64,000 bases of DNA from Deinococcus roseus (GCF_014646895.1 NZ_BMOD01000012.1:68833-132832), one strand, 5' to 3'. Positions 1-9,155 are shown, counted from the stretch's first letter. The notes: generated from the sequence alone by a model not told the origin. Made by a program: numbers and translations.

Positions 1-2
1 GC

Positions 3-527
3 ACCAACATCGAACACATTGTCTCAACGCTACTGGACGCTGGCCGTCTGGGAGGCTTCCACTTCAATGCCAGACGTTACGCAGACGATGACCTGGTGGT
101 CGGAACCACCAACCCTCTGGAACTGTTCGCCATTTATCTGGAGATCGTGCAGGCCGAAAATGACCCTTCTGAAGCGCTCAGGAAGCACGTTTCCGAGGTG
201 GCCTTCATGATCGACCAGAGCCACAACATCGAACACAAACTTGAAGCCATGCTGCAAAGCGTGCTGAACTGCCAGGAAGCGTATGCAAAAGCCCTGAGCG
301 TGGACTTTGACCTGCTGACCGAAGCCCGTGAACAGGGAGAGGTCCTGAAAGCCAACCGCATCGTGATGGACGCCTTTTACAGAGATGTGCGGCCCCTGCT
401 GCGGGAACTCCGGGAGGAACAGAACCTGCCTGCAGACCCTTATGCAGCCCTCGAAGAAAGCGACCACCTGAAAAAAGTACTTCGTGATCGCCAGTCCAGC
501 GATGTGGGCGGCGGCTTTCCTTCATGA
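3..527 (+). CDS. rhaI: L-rhamnose isomerase, C-terminal part (5' truncated by window)
   Basis: The frame is open from the window edge to the TGA at 525-527, so only the last 174 residues are seen. The segment GGFHFNARRYADDDL near the visible N-terminus carries the His and Asp pattern of the metal-binding site of the RhaI/Bacillus-type L-rhamnose isomerases. The rest is helical, as in the C-terminal part of that family. The enzyme converts L-rhamnose to L-rhamnulose in the cytoplasm. It is followed 41 bases later by the aldolase/dehydrogenase fusion and then by rhamnulokinase, which supports the call strongly. The start and promoter lie upstream of the window. Confidence 0.88.
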   Translation, partial: TNIEHIVSTLLDAGRLGGFHFNARRYADDDLVVGTTNPLELFAIYLEIVQAENDPSEALRKHVSEVAFMIDQSHNIEHKLEAMLQSVLNCQEAYAKALSVDFDLLTEAREQGEVLKANRIVMDAFYRDVRPLLRELREEQNLPADPYAALEESDHLKKVLRDRQSSDVGGGFPS

Positions 528-568
528 CCCCTGAGCCCTCAAGCCCTTTTGTGAAGCAGGAGAAAACC

Positions 569-2629
569 ATGCCCAAAAACCTCTGGAACCCCCAACTTGC
601 CCCCCAGACCGACGGTTTAGACGCCCTCACCTACCGCTCTCAATTGCTCGGATCAGACCGCACCCTGGTCAACATCTACGGGGGCAACACCAGCGTCAAG
701 AGCATCGAAAAAGACCATGTGGGGCGTGATGTGGAGGTGCTGTGGGTCAAAGGCAGCGGCAGCGACATCGCCACCATCACCTCACGCGGCTTTGCTGGCC
801 TGAAACTTGAAGAGGTGCTGCCCCTGATCGAGCGCGAATCCATGACCGATGAGGAAATGACCGCTTACCTGGACCGCACCACCTTTGAACCGGGCCGTCC
901 CAGACAGAGCATTGAAACGCTGCTTCACGCTTTTGTTCCTTTCAAACATGTGGACCACACCCACCCGGATGCCATCATTGCCCTGGCCTGCAGCCCGGAC
1001 GGTGAGCAGGTGATGCGTGAAATTTATGGGGACCGTGCCGCCTGGGTGCCCTACATCCGCCCCGGATTCACGCTCTCCAAACAGATTGGTGAAGCTGTGC
1101 GGGGCAACCCCGGCCTGGAGTGTGTGGTGATGGGCAAACACGGTCTGGTCACCTGGGGCAACACCTCTGAAGAAAGCTACCTGAAGACCCTGAGCATCAT
1201 TCAGGAAGCCGAAGATTTCATCACGGCCAGATGCACCGGCCATGAATTCGGGCCTCAGGTGGTTGAGGGCCTGCCTGCAGACGAGCGCAGAAAAGTCTAC
1301 GGCCAGATTGCCCCGGTGCTGCGGGCAAACCTCGGAAAAGCAGGCAGCTTCATCAGCATCTTTGATGACTCTGAAGAGGTGCTGTCTTTCGTGAACAGCG
1401 AAAAAGCCCCCACGGTCTCCCAGGTGGGAGCCGCCTGTCCCGACCACCTGGTGCACGTGAAACGCACCCCCATGTTCGTGAACTGGAAGCCTGAACAGGG
1501 CCTGGAAGCGCTGGAAAAAGCCATCCAGGAAGCCAGTGCAAACTACCTGCAGGAATACGCAGCTTACTTCGAGGCCCACAAAGGCGAGGGAGACAGGATG
1601 TTCCCCGCTTACCCCCGTGTGATCCTGATTCCCGGTCTGGGCATGGTCAACACCGGATCGGACATCACCAATGCAGATGTTTCCAATCAGCTGTATTACC
1701 GGGCCATTGCGGTGATTCGCGGTGCAGAAGCCCTGGGGGGTTTCGTGTCCCTCAGTGCTGCAGAAGCCTTCGCCATCGAGTACTGGCCGCTGGAACTGTA
1801 CAAACTCTCGCTCAAGCCCGCCCCCAGATCCCTGGCTGGCAAAGTGGCTTTTGTGACCGGAGGGGCCAGCGGAATTGGCAAATCCATCGTGCACCGTCTG
1901 GCTGCAGAAGGAGCGCATGTGGTGGTGGCAGACATCAATGCAGAGGGCTCTGCAAAAACCGTGGAAGAAATCGAGCAGAAGCATGGCAAAGGCAAAGCCC
2001 TGGCCGTTCACTGTGATGTGACCAGCGAACAGGCCATTCAGCAGGCTTTCCAGACCACACTGGAAACCTACGGGGTGGTGGATGTGGTGGTGTCCAACGC
2101 AGGCATTGCCTCCTCTGCCCCCATCGAGGAAACCAGTCTGCAGATGTGGGAGTTGAATCAGAAAATCCTCTCCACAGGGTACTTTCTGGTGTCCCGTGAA
2201 GCCTTCAAGATCTGGCGCAAGCAGAGCGTGGGAGGCAGCCTGGTTTATGTGGCCTCCAAGAACAGTGTGGCTGCAGGGAAAAATGCCGCTGCCTACAGTG
2301 CCGCCAAAGCCGCAGAACTGCACCTCGCCCGCTGCCTTGCCGAAGAAGGCGGTGCTGCAGGCATCCGGGTGAACACCGTGCTCCCCGATGCGGTGCTTTC
2401 AGGTTCCAGCATCTGGGACGGAAAATGGCGTGCAGAACGGGCGGCAACGTATGGCATCGAACCGGACCAGCTGGAAGAACACTACCGCAAACGCACCACC
2501 CTGCGTGTGAACGTGTTCCCCGAGGACATCGCAGAGGCCGTGAAGTTCTTTGCCACCAGTGAATCTGCCAAGACCACCGGAGGTGTACTGACTGTGGATG
2601 GTGGGGTGCCCATCGCCTATGTGCGCTGA
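569..2629 (+). CDS. rhaD: bifunctional rhamnulose-1-phosphate aldolase / lactaldehyde dehydrogenase
   Basis: The protein has 686 residues. The first 400 or so are a class II aldolase/adducin domain (GGNTS and HTHPDA zinc-site motifs, and MGKHGLVTWG). After about residue 410 comes a short-chain dehydrogenase with the Rossmann motif TGGASGIG, NAG at the NNAG position and the catalytic YSAAKAA. The family cleaves L-rhamnulose-1-phosphate to DHAP and L-lactaldehyde and oxidises the lactaldehyde to L-lactate on the same chain. I chose the ATG at 569 because AGCAGGAG precedes it by about seven bases. An in-frame ATG at 524 overlaps the isomerase stop but has no good ribosome binding site and would add 15 low-complexity residues. 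It lies between the isomerase and the kinase, in the order expected for a rhamnose operon. Confidence 0.93.
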   Translation: MPKNLWNPQLAPQTDGLDALTYRSQLLGSDRTLVNIYGGNTSVKSIEKDHVGRDVEVLWVKGSGSDIATITSRGFAGLKLEEVLPLIERESMTDEEMTAYLDRTTFEPGRPRQSIETLLHAFVPFKHVDHTHPDAIIALACSPDGEQVMREIYGDRAAWVPYIRPGFTLSKQIGEAVRGNPGLECVVMGKHGLVTWGNTSEESYLKTLSIIQEAEDFITARCTGHEFGPQVVEGLPADERRKVYGQIAPVLRANLGKAGSFISIFDDSEEVLSFVNSEKAPTVSQVGAACPDHLVHVKRTPMFVNWKPEQGLEALEKAIQEASANYLQEYAAYFEAHKGEGDRMFPAYPRVILIPGLGMVNTGSDITNADVSNQLYYRAIAVIRGAEALGGFVSLSAAEAFAIEYWPLELYKLSLKPAPRSLAGKVAFVTGGASGIGKSIVHRLAAEGAHVVVADINAEGSAKTVEEIEQKHGKGKALAVHCDVTSEQAIQQAFQTTLETYGVVDVVVSNAGIASSAPIEETSLQMWELNQKILSTGYFLVSREAFKIWRKQSVGGSLVYVASKNSVAAGKNAAAYSAAKAAELHLARCLAEEGGAAGIRVNTVLPDAVLSGSSIWDGKWRAERAATYGIEPDQLEEHYRKRTTLRVNVFPEDIAEAVKFFATSESAKTTGGVLTVDGGVPIAYVR

Positions 2630-4118
2630 GATCACCCGCCATGTGGGCATTGACCTGGGCGCGTCCAGCGGCAAAATTGCCGTGCTGACCGTGCAGCAAG
2701 GTGCCCTGAACCTGGAGGTCCTGCACCGCTTCGAGAACACCCCGGTGCAGACCTCCACAGGTCTGTACTGGAACGTGCTGGCGCTCTGGAAAGAGATCAT
2801 CACCGGGCTGGGCAAGCTGCGGGGCCAGCAGATTGACTCCATTGGCGCAGACACCTGGGCTGTGGATTTCGCTCTGCTGGACGAGCATGACCTGCTGCTG
2901 GACGGGGTGCACCATTACCGGGATGCCCGCACAGATGGGGTCATGGAAAAGGTGCAGGATGAACACGGAAGCTGGAACATCTACCAGCGAAACGGCATTC
3001 AGTTCCTGCCTTTCAACAGCCTGTACCAGCTCCTCTCTGTGAAAAGGGACCATCCCCACCTGCTGTCCCAGGCCAAAACCCTCCTGATGGTTCCCGATCT
3101 GCTGCACTTCTGGCTGACGGGCATCAAACGCACCGAAATCACCAATGCCAGCACCACCCAGTTTTTCGATCCGGTGACTGGACAGTGGGACCATGCCTTG
3201 CTGGCTGCACTGGACCTGCCCTCCCACTTCCTGCCTGAAGTTGGCAAAGGGGGAGAGGAGGCTTTTCCCCTGCTTCCCGAACTGGCACAGGAATTGCACC
3301 TGCCCCCAGCCGCGCGGGTGGTGCCTCCAGGCACCCACGACACGGCCTCTGCAGTGGTGGCGGTGCCTGCCACCGGAGACAACTGGGCGTTCATTTCTTC
3401 TGGAACCTGGTCATTGGTGGGCACAGAACTGCAAAGCCCCATCCTTTCTGAAGAGGCCTTCGAGGCCAACTTCACCAGCGAACTGGGCGTCTCAGGCACC
3501 GTGCGTTACCTGAAAAACGTGATGGGACTGTGGATCTTGCAGGAATGCCGCAGAAGCTGGGGAGGGGTGGATTACCCGGTCCTGTACCGTGAAGCCGCAG
3601 AAGCCCATGACACCAGCACCTTCGATGTCGATGACCGGCGTTTCCTGGCCCCCGGACTGGACATGCCAGAGCGCATCCAGCAATACTGCCGTGAACACGG
3701 CTTGCAGGCTCCCCAGAGCCGTGGTGAAGTGGTGCGTTCGATCCTGAAAAGCCTGGCAGACCAGTACAGCAGGGTCATGCAAGACCTGGGCCGCACCACG
3801 GGCAAAACGTTTGAGGTGCTGCATGTGGTGGGCGGAGGTGCACACATCGAACTCCTCTGCCAGTGGACCGCAGATGCCACAGGTTTGCCCGTCCATGCTG
3901 GCCCTGCAGATGGCACTTTGCTGGGAAACACCCTGACCCAGGCCATGCAGGTGCGGGGCCAGACTTTGTCAGAGATCAGAACAATGTTGATCGATTCGAT
4001 CCGTCCGGTGGTGTACCATCCAGAAACAACATTGCCGAGGGCCGAGGGCAGAGCGGTCAGTGCGACGCGGGCCGCCCCGCAAGCACGTGGTAAAACCAAG
4101 AGAGGGCCGAGGGCATAA
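2619..4118 (+). CDS. rhaB: rhamnulokinase (FGGY family)
   Basis: The protein has about 499 residues. It opens with the FGGY ATP-binding motif GIDLGASSGK and has ISSGTWSLVG and VVGGGAHIELLCQWTADATG, which are typical of rhamnulokinases. It phosphorylates L-rhamnulose for the preceding aldolase. The start is uncertain: the ATG at 2619 overlaps the aldolase stop by 11 bases, while an ATG at 2598 and a GTG at 2643 are also in frame. The last 30 or so residues run through a block of GCCGAGGGC repeats (from about 4034) and look unlike a kinase C-terminus, so the natural stop may have been displaced by the repeat. Confidence 0.92.
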   Translation: MCAEITRHVGIDLGASSGKIAVLTVQQGALNLEVLHRFENTPVQTSTGLYWNVLALWKEIITGLGKLRGQQIDSIGADTWAVDFALLDEHDLLLDGVHHYRDARTDGVMEKVQDEHGSWNIYQRNGIQFLPFNSLYQLLSVKRDHPHLLSQAKTLLMVPDLLHFWLTGIKRTEITNASTTQFFDPVTGQWDHALLAALDLPSHFLPEVGKGGEEAFPLLPELAQELHLPPAARVVPPGTHDTASAVVAVPATGDNWAFISSGTWSLVGTELQSPILSEEAFEANFTSELGVSGTVRYLKNVMGLWILQECRRSWGGVDYPVLYREAAEAHDTSTFDVDDRRFLAPGLDMPERIQQYCREHGLQAPQSRGEVVRSILKSLADQYSRVMQDLGRTTGKTFEVLHVVGGGAHIELLCQWTADATGLPVHAGPADGTLLGNTLTQAMQVRGQTLSEIRTMLIDSIRPVVYHPETTLPRAEGRAVSATRAAPQARGKTKRGPRA

Positions 4119-4212
4119 AATGGTGGTTTCAGATTTTTCCATGCTGATGGATGGCTTTGGCTCTTGCTGTAGCTCCTTGACTGCTCTCGGCCCTGTGCCC
4201 TGTGCCCTCGGC
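4034..4212. repeat. GCCGAGGGC-type repeat block with inverted copy
   Basis: GCCGAGGGC(A) occurs at 4034-4050 (overlapping copies) and 4106-4114. It returns in inverted form, as TGCCCTCGGC with a preceding CTCGGCCCTGTGCCC, at 4186-4212. The block spans the 3' end of rhaB and the rhaB-lutA gap and could fold into a long imperfect stem. It looks like a short interspersed element; I cannot assign it to a named family. Confidence 0.5.
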
Positions 4213-4226
4213 TTCCAGAGGAGACC

Positions 4227-4970
4227 ATGAAAGTAGACCTTTTCATCACCTGCCTGAACGACGCCCTGTTTGCCCAGACGGGCCGGGCCACCGTGCAGCT
4301 GCTCAGGCGACTGGGGCAGGAGGTGCGATTCAATGCCAGCCAGACCTGCTGCGGTCAGATGCACTTCAACACCGGGTACCAGAGTGACGCCCTGGTCCTC
4401 ATCCGCAAATTTGTTGAAGACTTCAAAGACAGCGAGGTGATCGTGGCCCCCTCTGGAAGCTGTGTCGCCATGATCCGCGATCTGTACCCCAGGGCTGCAG
4501 AGTGGGCAGGCGACCATGCCCTTCACGAAGCCACCCTGAAACTTGCAGAAAAAACCTTCGAGCTCTCCGAGTTCATCGTCAATGTTTTGAAAATTGAAGA
4601 TGTGGGGGCGTATTACCCCCACAAAGTCACCTACCACCCGACCTGCCATGCTGTGCGGGTGCTCCGGGTGGGGGAGGCCCCTTTGAAGCTGTTGCGCAAT
4701 GTCAAAGGTCTGGAGCTTCTGGAATTGCCCCAGAAAGACCAGTGCTGCGGGTTTGGTGGCACGTTTGCTGTGAAGAACGCAGAAACCAGCACCGCCATGC
4801 TGTCAGACAAGGCATCCAGCATCATGCAAACCAGAGCGGAAATTTGCACGGCTGGTGACAATTCCTGTCTGCTGCACATCGGAGGGGGGCTCTCCAGAAT
4901 GCAGAGCGGCACCAGAACCGTGCATTATGCAGAGATTCTGGCGAGCGTGGAAAAACAGGTGAGGCCATGA
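4227..4970 (+). CDS. lutA: L-lactate oxidation complex subunit LutA (CCG-domain Fe-S protein)
   Basis: The 247-residue protein has two cysteine-rich CCG domains: CCGQMHFNTGY near residue 40 and CCGFGGTFAVKN near residue 174. Other conserved cysteines are in TCLND, SGSC and HPTCHAVR. This is the LutA/YkgE pattern. With LutB and LutC it oxidises L-lactate to pyruvate in the cytoplasm, which fits the upstream enzyme that makes L-lactate from rhamnose. GAGGAG sits six bases before the ATG. The stop overlaps the lutB start in an ATGA junction, which implies translational coupling. Confidence 0.93.
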   Translation: MKVDLFITCLNDALFAQTGRATVQLLRRLGQEVRFNASQTCCGQMHFNTGYQSDALVLIRKFVEDFKDSEVIVAPSGSCVAMIRDLYPRAAEWAGDHALHEATLKLAEKTFELSEFIVNVLKIEDVGAYYPHKVTYHPTCHAVRVLRVGEAPLKLLRNVKGLELLELPQKDQCCGFGGTFAVKNAETSTAMLSDKASSIMQTRAEICTAGDNSCLLHIGGGLSRMQSGTRTVHYAEILASVEKQVRP

Positions 4971-6382
4971 GTGACGGTGGCATCCATCCTGCAAAGACCT
5001 TCGTGGACGCAGCACATGACACCCTGAGCAACACCCAGATGCGCCGCAATTTGCGCCATGTCACATCGGCCATCCGGGACAAGCGAACCAGAGCGGTCAG
5101 CGAGGTGGACAACTGGGAAGACCTGCGTGAGGTGGCTTCCCAGACCAAGCAGCACGTGCTGGAAAACCTGGAGACCTATTTGTTGCAACTCGAGGAGTCC
5201 GTGACCAGAGCAGGCGGTCAGGTGCACTGGGCAACAGATGCCCGGGAAGCCCGCGAGATCGTGGCGAAAATTGCCCTGAAGCATGGGGCAAAAGAAGTCA
5301 TCAAGATCAAGAGCATCACCACAGACGAGATCGAACTGAATGGTTTTTTGCAGGGTCGGGGTGTGGCGGCCATTGAAACCGACCTGGCAGAGCTGATTGT
5401 GCAGCTTTCCCATGACCGGCCCAGCCACATTCTGGTGCCCGCCATCCACAAGAACCGCAGCGAGGTCCGTGACCTCTTCAATGCCACGCTGGGGGCAAAG
5501 CTGGAATCAGATGAACCTGCCCAGATTGCCGGGGCCGCCCGCACCTACCTGCGCGAAAAATTCTTCAGTGTGAAAATGGCGGTTTCAGGGGCGAACTTTG
5601 CCATCGCAGAAACCGGAACCGTGTGCATTGTGGAATCGGAAGGCAACGGGCGCATGTGCCTGACCCTCCCCGATGTGCTGGTCTCGATCATGGGCATTGA
5701 GAAGGTGCTGCCCAGATGGGAAGATCTGGCGGTTTTTCTGGAGATGCTGCCCCGCTCCTCAACAGCAGAGCGCATGAACCCCTACAACAGCATGTGGACT
5801 GGAGTCACCGAGAATGACGGCCCAAAAGAATTTCATCTGGTCTTGCTGGACAATGGCCGCACGCAGGTGCTGAGAGACGAGGTGGGGTCGCAGGCCCTCA
5901 AGTGCATCCGGTGCAGTGCGTGTCTGAACGTGTGCCCGGTGTATGAAAGGGCTGGAGGGCACGCTTATGGCTCGGTGTATCCGGGTCCCATCGGGGCGAT
6001 CCTGACCCCCCAGTTGCTGGAAATGAAAGACGACAAGGCCAACACTTTGCCTTATGCCTCTTCTTTGTGTGGGGCCTGTTATGATGCTTGCCCGGTCAAA
6101 ATCAACATTCCAGAGGTGCTCATTTACCTGCGCGGCAAAGTCACCAAGAAGAAAGGCACCACCCTGGAATCGCTGGCTTTAAAAAGCATGCTGTGGGTGA
6201 TGCAGGAACCCCACCGCTTTGAGGGGGCTTTGAAACTCGGGCGTTTGGGGCAGGGACCCTTCACACAGAACGGCAAATTCACGGTCCTGCCTGGCTTGCT
6301 TTCTGGCTGGACCCATTCCCGTGACCTGCCGGAACTGCCCAAACAGTCTTTCCGGGAATGGTGGAAGGAGCAAGGACAGTGA
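4967..6382 (+). CDS. lutB: L-lactate oxidation iron-sulfur protein LutB
   Basis: The 471-residue protein has an N-terminal LUD domain (about 60-290) and a ferredoxin-like pair of 4Fe-4S motifs, CIRCSACLNVCP near residue 307 and CGACYDACPVKINIP near residue 367. This matches LutB/YkgF in length and order. It is the electron-transfer subunit of the lactate-oxidising complex. It overlaps lutA by four bases and lutC by four bases at the chosen lutC start. Confidence 0.95.
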   Translation: MSDGGIHPAKTFVDAAHDTLSNTQMRRNLRHVTSAIRDKRTRAVSEVDNWEDLREVASQTKQHVLENLETYLLQLEESVTRAGGQVHWATDAREAREIVAKIALKHGAKEVIKIKSITTDEIELNGFLQGRGVAAIETDLAELIVQLSHDRPSHILVPAIHKNRSEVRDLFNATLGAKLESDEPAQIAGAARTYLREKFFSVKMAVSGANFAIAETGTVCIVESEGNGRMCLTLPDVLVSIMGIEKVLPRWEDLAVFLEMLPRSSTAERMNPYNSMWTGVTENDGPKEFHLVLLDNGRTQVLRDEVGSQALKCIRCSACLNVCPVYERAGGHAYGSVYPGPIGAILTPQLLEMKDDKANTLPYASSLCGACYDACPVKINIPEVLIYLRGKVTKKKGTTLESLALKSMLWVMQEPHRFEGALKLGRLGQGPFTQNGKFTVLPGLLSGWTHSRDLPELPKQSFREWWKEQGQ

Positions 6383-6990
6383 AAGAGGAAATGCTCAGAC
6401 GCATCCGGGCTGCAAAACACCCTGCCCGCACCCCTCTTCCCACCTATCCTGCCCGACCTTCCAGACCCCAACAGGAAACCACAGAGCGTTTTGTGGAACA
6501 TGTGGAAGACTACAAGGCACGGGTGCAACGCATTGCAGGGGTGTCCCAGTTGCCCATGGCCATCAGGCGCGCACTGGGCCAGAAACAAAAAGTGGTTGTC
6601 CCAGAAGATTTCCCTCAGGAATGGCTTCCTGAAAACCTGGATCTGATCCGTGATCCGGGAACCCTGTCCCACCACCAAATCAAGCTGCAGGAGGTGGTGA
6701 TCACAGGATGCAAACTGGGCATCAGCGACACCGGAACCCTGGTGCTGGACTCCGGGGCTCACCAGGGCAGGCGGGTGATTTCACTGATTCCAGACCACCA
6801 CATTTGCATCATCTTCACCGACCAGATTGTGCAGGGGGTGCATGACGCTGTGCTGCAACTGGAAAGCAGTGTGCAGGCAGGACAGGCCCTCACCTGGATC
6901 AGTGGCCCCAGTGCCACCAGTGACATCGAACTGGTGCGGGTGGAAGGGGTGCACGGTCCCCGCACGCTGGATGTGGTGCTGGTTGGCTGA
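6379..6990 (+). CDS. lutC: lactate utilization protein LutC (LUD domain)
   Basis: The protein has about 203 residues with a C-terminal LUD domain ending in SGPSATSDIELVRVEGVHGP, the LutC signature. I prefer the GTG at 6379: AAGGAG lies nine bases upstream and the GTGA overlaps the lutB stop. An ATG at 6358 inside lutB and an ATG at 6391 are alternatives. It completes the lutABC set and is the last gene of the rhamnose operon seen here. Confidence 0.93.
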   Translation: MKEEMLRRIRAAKHPARTPLPTYPARPSRPQQETTERFVEHVEDYKARVQRIAGVSQLPMAIRRALGQKQKVVVPEDFPQEWLPENLDLIRDPGTLSHHQIKLQEVVITGCKLGISDTGTLVLDSGAHQGRRVISLIPDHHICIIFTDQIVQGVHDAVLQLESSVQAGQALTWISGPSATSDIELVRVEGVHGPRTLDVVLVG

Positions 6991-7030
6991 CCTGCCCAGA
7001 TGGGCGTTCATGAAACTGTTGCATGTTCGG

Positions 7031-7036
7031 TACAAT
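7031..7036 (+). promoter_or_regulatory. -10 box TACAAT before the zinc-ribbon gene
   Basis: TACAAT lies 11 bases before the ATG at 7048, which would give a leader of only about five bases. No convincing -35 hexamer is visible. Confidence 0.5.
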
Positions 7037-7047
7037 GACAAAGATCC

Positions 7048-7341
7048 ATGGGCACCCTGTACCACTACGAATGCCAGCACTGCGGTTACACCCCACCAGA
7101 AGACCTCGGTCTGGGCAAAAGCATGCTGCAAATCCCCACAGTGCTGGTGCATTGCACCACCTGCCGCGAATTTCACCTCTTTGATCTGCACCCAGACCAG
7201 AAGAAGCCTCCCCGTTGCCCCAAAAGGGTCTGGCATCAGGTCGAGGTTCTGCATGAACCCTCTGACAACGGGGTGTTCAGGGTCAAATGCCCGAAGTGCA
7301 AGAAGCTCAACCTGATGATCGAGGTGGGGGTCTGGGAGTGA
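7048..7341 (+). CDS. small zinc-ribbon protein, function unknown
   Basis: The 97-residue protein has three CxxC knuckles (CQHC, CTTC and CPKC), the pattern of a small zinc ribbon. There is no signal peptide and no membrane segment. A TACAAT -10 box just upstream and the absence of a Shine-Dalgarno suggest a near-leaderless mRNA separate from the lut genes. I do not recognise a specific family. Roles in transcription or RNA binding are possible but not shown. Confidence 0.75.
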   Translation: MGTLYHYECQHCGYTPPEDLGLGKSMLQIPTVLVHCTTCREFHLFDLHPDQKKPPRCPKRVWHQVEVLHEPSDNGVFRVKCPKCKKLNLMIEVGVWE

Positions 7342-7411
7342 AGGGGTAGGCATCAGGTCTGGTGCAGATCAAATGATTTGAATGATTGGCCTGCCCATCC
7401 ATATTCCCACA

Positions 7412-7774
7412 CTACATCCTTTCAAAACAGAAATAATCATCAATCCACAGGCAGAAGTAAGGCTTCAAATCAGGAAATCGCACGTCAACGGTGACCCCGA
7501 GATTGGTGTTGAATGCATCAGGTGGGCTCGATGCAAATTGGACCTTGAGAGGCACCCCAACAGAGGCAAACTCGAAGTGAAGGAAGTGGTTCTCAAAGGA
7601 CCATCTGGTTTGCTGGATTTTTTGGTCTACGTTCACCAGCAGGATTCCCTCAGGTTTCAGGTCAAGTTCCACCTGATTGCTGCAGTCGTAGCATCTCCAT
7701 TTGCCAGTGACATCAGATGGAGGGCTGCAGGCAACCAGCTCAACTCCCAGAACAAGTAGAAACAGGAATTTCAT
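7412..7774 (-). CDS. putative lipoprotein, function unknown
   Basis: The 120-residue protein starts with a short hydrophobic signal and the lipobox VELVACS, so lipidation at Cys16 is likely. The mature part has a second C-x-x-C (CYDC) and a DVTGKWRC opening like small beta-sheet lipocalin-type lipoproteins. TACACT (7780-7785, minus strand) lies five bases before the ATG and there is no ribosome binding site, so the gene is probably leaderless. It is convergent with the zinc-ribbon gene. Confidence 0.7.
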   Translation of the reverse strand: MKFLFLLVLGVELVACSPPSDVTGKWRCYDCSNQVELDLKPEGILLVNVDQKIQQTRWSFENHFLHFEFASVGVPLKVQFASSPPDAFNTNLGVTVDVRFPDLKPYFCLWIDDYFCFERM

Positions 7775-7779
7775 GTTTG

Positions 7780-7785
7780 AGTGTA
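7780..7785 (-). promoter_or_regulatory. -10 box TACACT of the lipoprotein gene
   Basis: On the minus strand TACACT ends five bases before the ATG. This is consistent with transcription starting at or next to the start codon. Confidence 0.5.
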
Positions 7786-8008
7786 GATCTGGTGCTTCAG
7801 GTTAATTGTCCCATATTTGATTTAAACACCTCACCTCTTTGTAAGACCTCTTTCGCCTCCTCTGAAAGCCAAAATCAGACAAAACCAATCCTGCAAGTGG
7901 TTTCATTGACCAGACAACTTTCCAGAGCAATGTCAAATTTGCCCTCATTCCGCTCAATGCCAGGGCAGGGGAGGGGTCATGCTTTGTTTTTCCCGGGGTT
8001 GTTCTCTC

Positions 8009-8014
8009 TATAGT
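8009..8014 (+). promoter_or_regulatory. -10 box TATAGT in the gap before the deacetylase gene
   Basis: The 7775-8106 gap holds no gene that I can support. TATAGT at 8009 with TTGTTT at 7984-7989 (19-base spacer) is the best promoter candidate and would give a leader of about 90 bases. Confidence 0.4.
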
Positions 8015-8106
8015 GGGAACACCAATTCATTGGCCCGCCGGGCAGGATTCAAATTTCTGGATCCTGCAGGGTTGTTTTTTCAGAAAGAGTCAGAAAAGAG
8101 GTTGTC

Positions 8107-9138
8107 TTGAAAATCCTTTACACGGCTTTGATCCTGCTGGGACTCTTGACTGGTTGCAACAGCAACGCCACCCAGCCGGTGCCCCCGGTGCCCCCTGAGC
8201 CAGATCCCACCCTCAAACTCGCTGCAAATCCCACCATCCTGAAGGTGGCTGGAGAGGTCACCCTGACGGCCACACCCAGCAGCACCAAGAACCTGATCAA
8301 AATGGAGTTCTACCGCAATGGCAGCCTCTTTTTCACCGATTCAGAGGCCCCATACAGTGCCAGACAGGGTTTCACTGAGGGTCAGAACGGGACCTACACC
8401 TACACGGCAAAATCCTTTTACAGCAAAGACATCACGGCCCAGAGTGCTGCAGTGTCCGTCAGTGTCAATATTGCAGGCAGTCTGGCCCGGCCCCTGGTCA
8501 CCTTTGTCAGCGACGATGGCAGCAAACAGGACATCCTGAAACTGCTCCCCATCTTCAAAGAAAAAAATGCAGTGGCGGTGGCGGGCATTGTCACGGCTTA
8601 CATCGGCAAAGACGACTGGCACATGAACCAGACCGACCTGCTGGATTTGCAGGCTGCAGGTTGGGAACTCGCCAGCCACACCCGCACCCATGTGGGGTTG
8701 AACGCCCTGAGCAGCACGGATCTGGCAAAAGAACTCCACGATTCAAAGCTGGACCTCGAGGCCCTTGGGGTAAAGGTGACCACACTGGTTTACCCTTATG
8801 GAGGTCCCAGTGATGCCGTTTTGCAGGCTGCTGCACAGGAGTATCAGGTGGGCCTGAATGCCTGGGGAGGCCTCAATCTGCAGCCCCTCAAACTGCTGAA
8901 CCTGAATCGGGTGCCCTTTGGGGCTTTCACCAGTGGCAACAATTCGCTGGCCTCTTACATAGGTCAGGTGGATGCGGCCATCCAGCAGAAAGGCTGGCTG
9001 ATTTTCATGCTGCATCCTTTTGCAGATGAATTTGACAGCGTGCAACTGCAGCACCTGAAAGACACGCTGGATGACATCAACAGCAAGAAAATTCCAGTGG
9101 TGACCATCCAGCAAGGGTTGAAACTGCTGGGGTTGTGA
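8107..9138 (+). CDS. polysaccharide deacetylase-family lipoprotein with Ig-like domain
   Basis: The protein has 343 residues and a TTG start preceded by AAGAGG. It has a signal peptide with lipobox LLTGC, a Pro-rich spacer, an Ig-like beta domain (about 35-115) and a NodB-type deacetylase domain. Visible catalytic motifs are SDDG (metal-binding Asp), SHTRTH (the two metal-binding His) and LHPF near the C-terminus. The family removes N- or O-acetyl groups from extracellular polysaccharides; here it would be anchored outside the cytoplasmic membrane. The substrate cannot be read from the sequence. It is monocistronic, with a hairpin terminator downstream. Confidence 0.85.
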   Translation: MKILYTALILLGLLTGCNSNATQPVPPVPPEPDPTLKLAANPTILKVAGEVTLTATPSSTKNLIKMEFYRNGSLFFTDSEAPYSARQGFTEGQNGTYTYTAKSFYSKDITAQSAAVSVSVNIAGSLARPLVTFVSDDGSKQDILKLLPIFKEKNAVAVAGIVTAYIGKDDWHMNQTDLLDLQAAGWELASHTRTHVGLNALSSTDLAKELHDSKLDLEALGVKVTTLVYPYGGPSDAVLQAAAQEYQVGLNAWGGLNLQPLKLLNLNRVPFGAFTSGNNSLASYIGQVDAAIQQKGWLIFMLHPFADEFDSVQLQHLKDTLDDINSKKIPVVTIQQGLKLLGL

Positions 9139-9155
9139 CCTGTGGCGACTTTGTT

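Noticed and set aside
782..2323. 513-codon minus-strand frame opposite the aldolase/dehydrogenase
   Set aside because: Antisense shadow of a clear enzyme gene; no domain or ribosome site.
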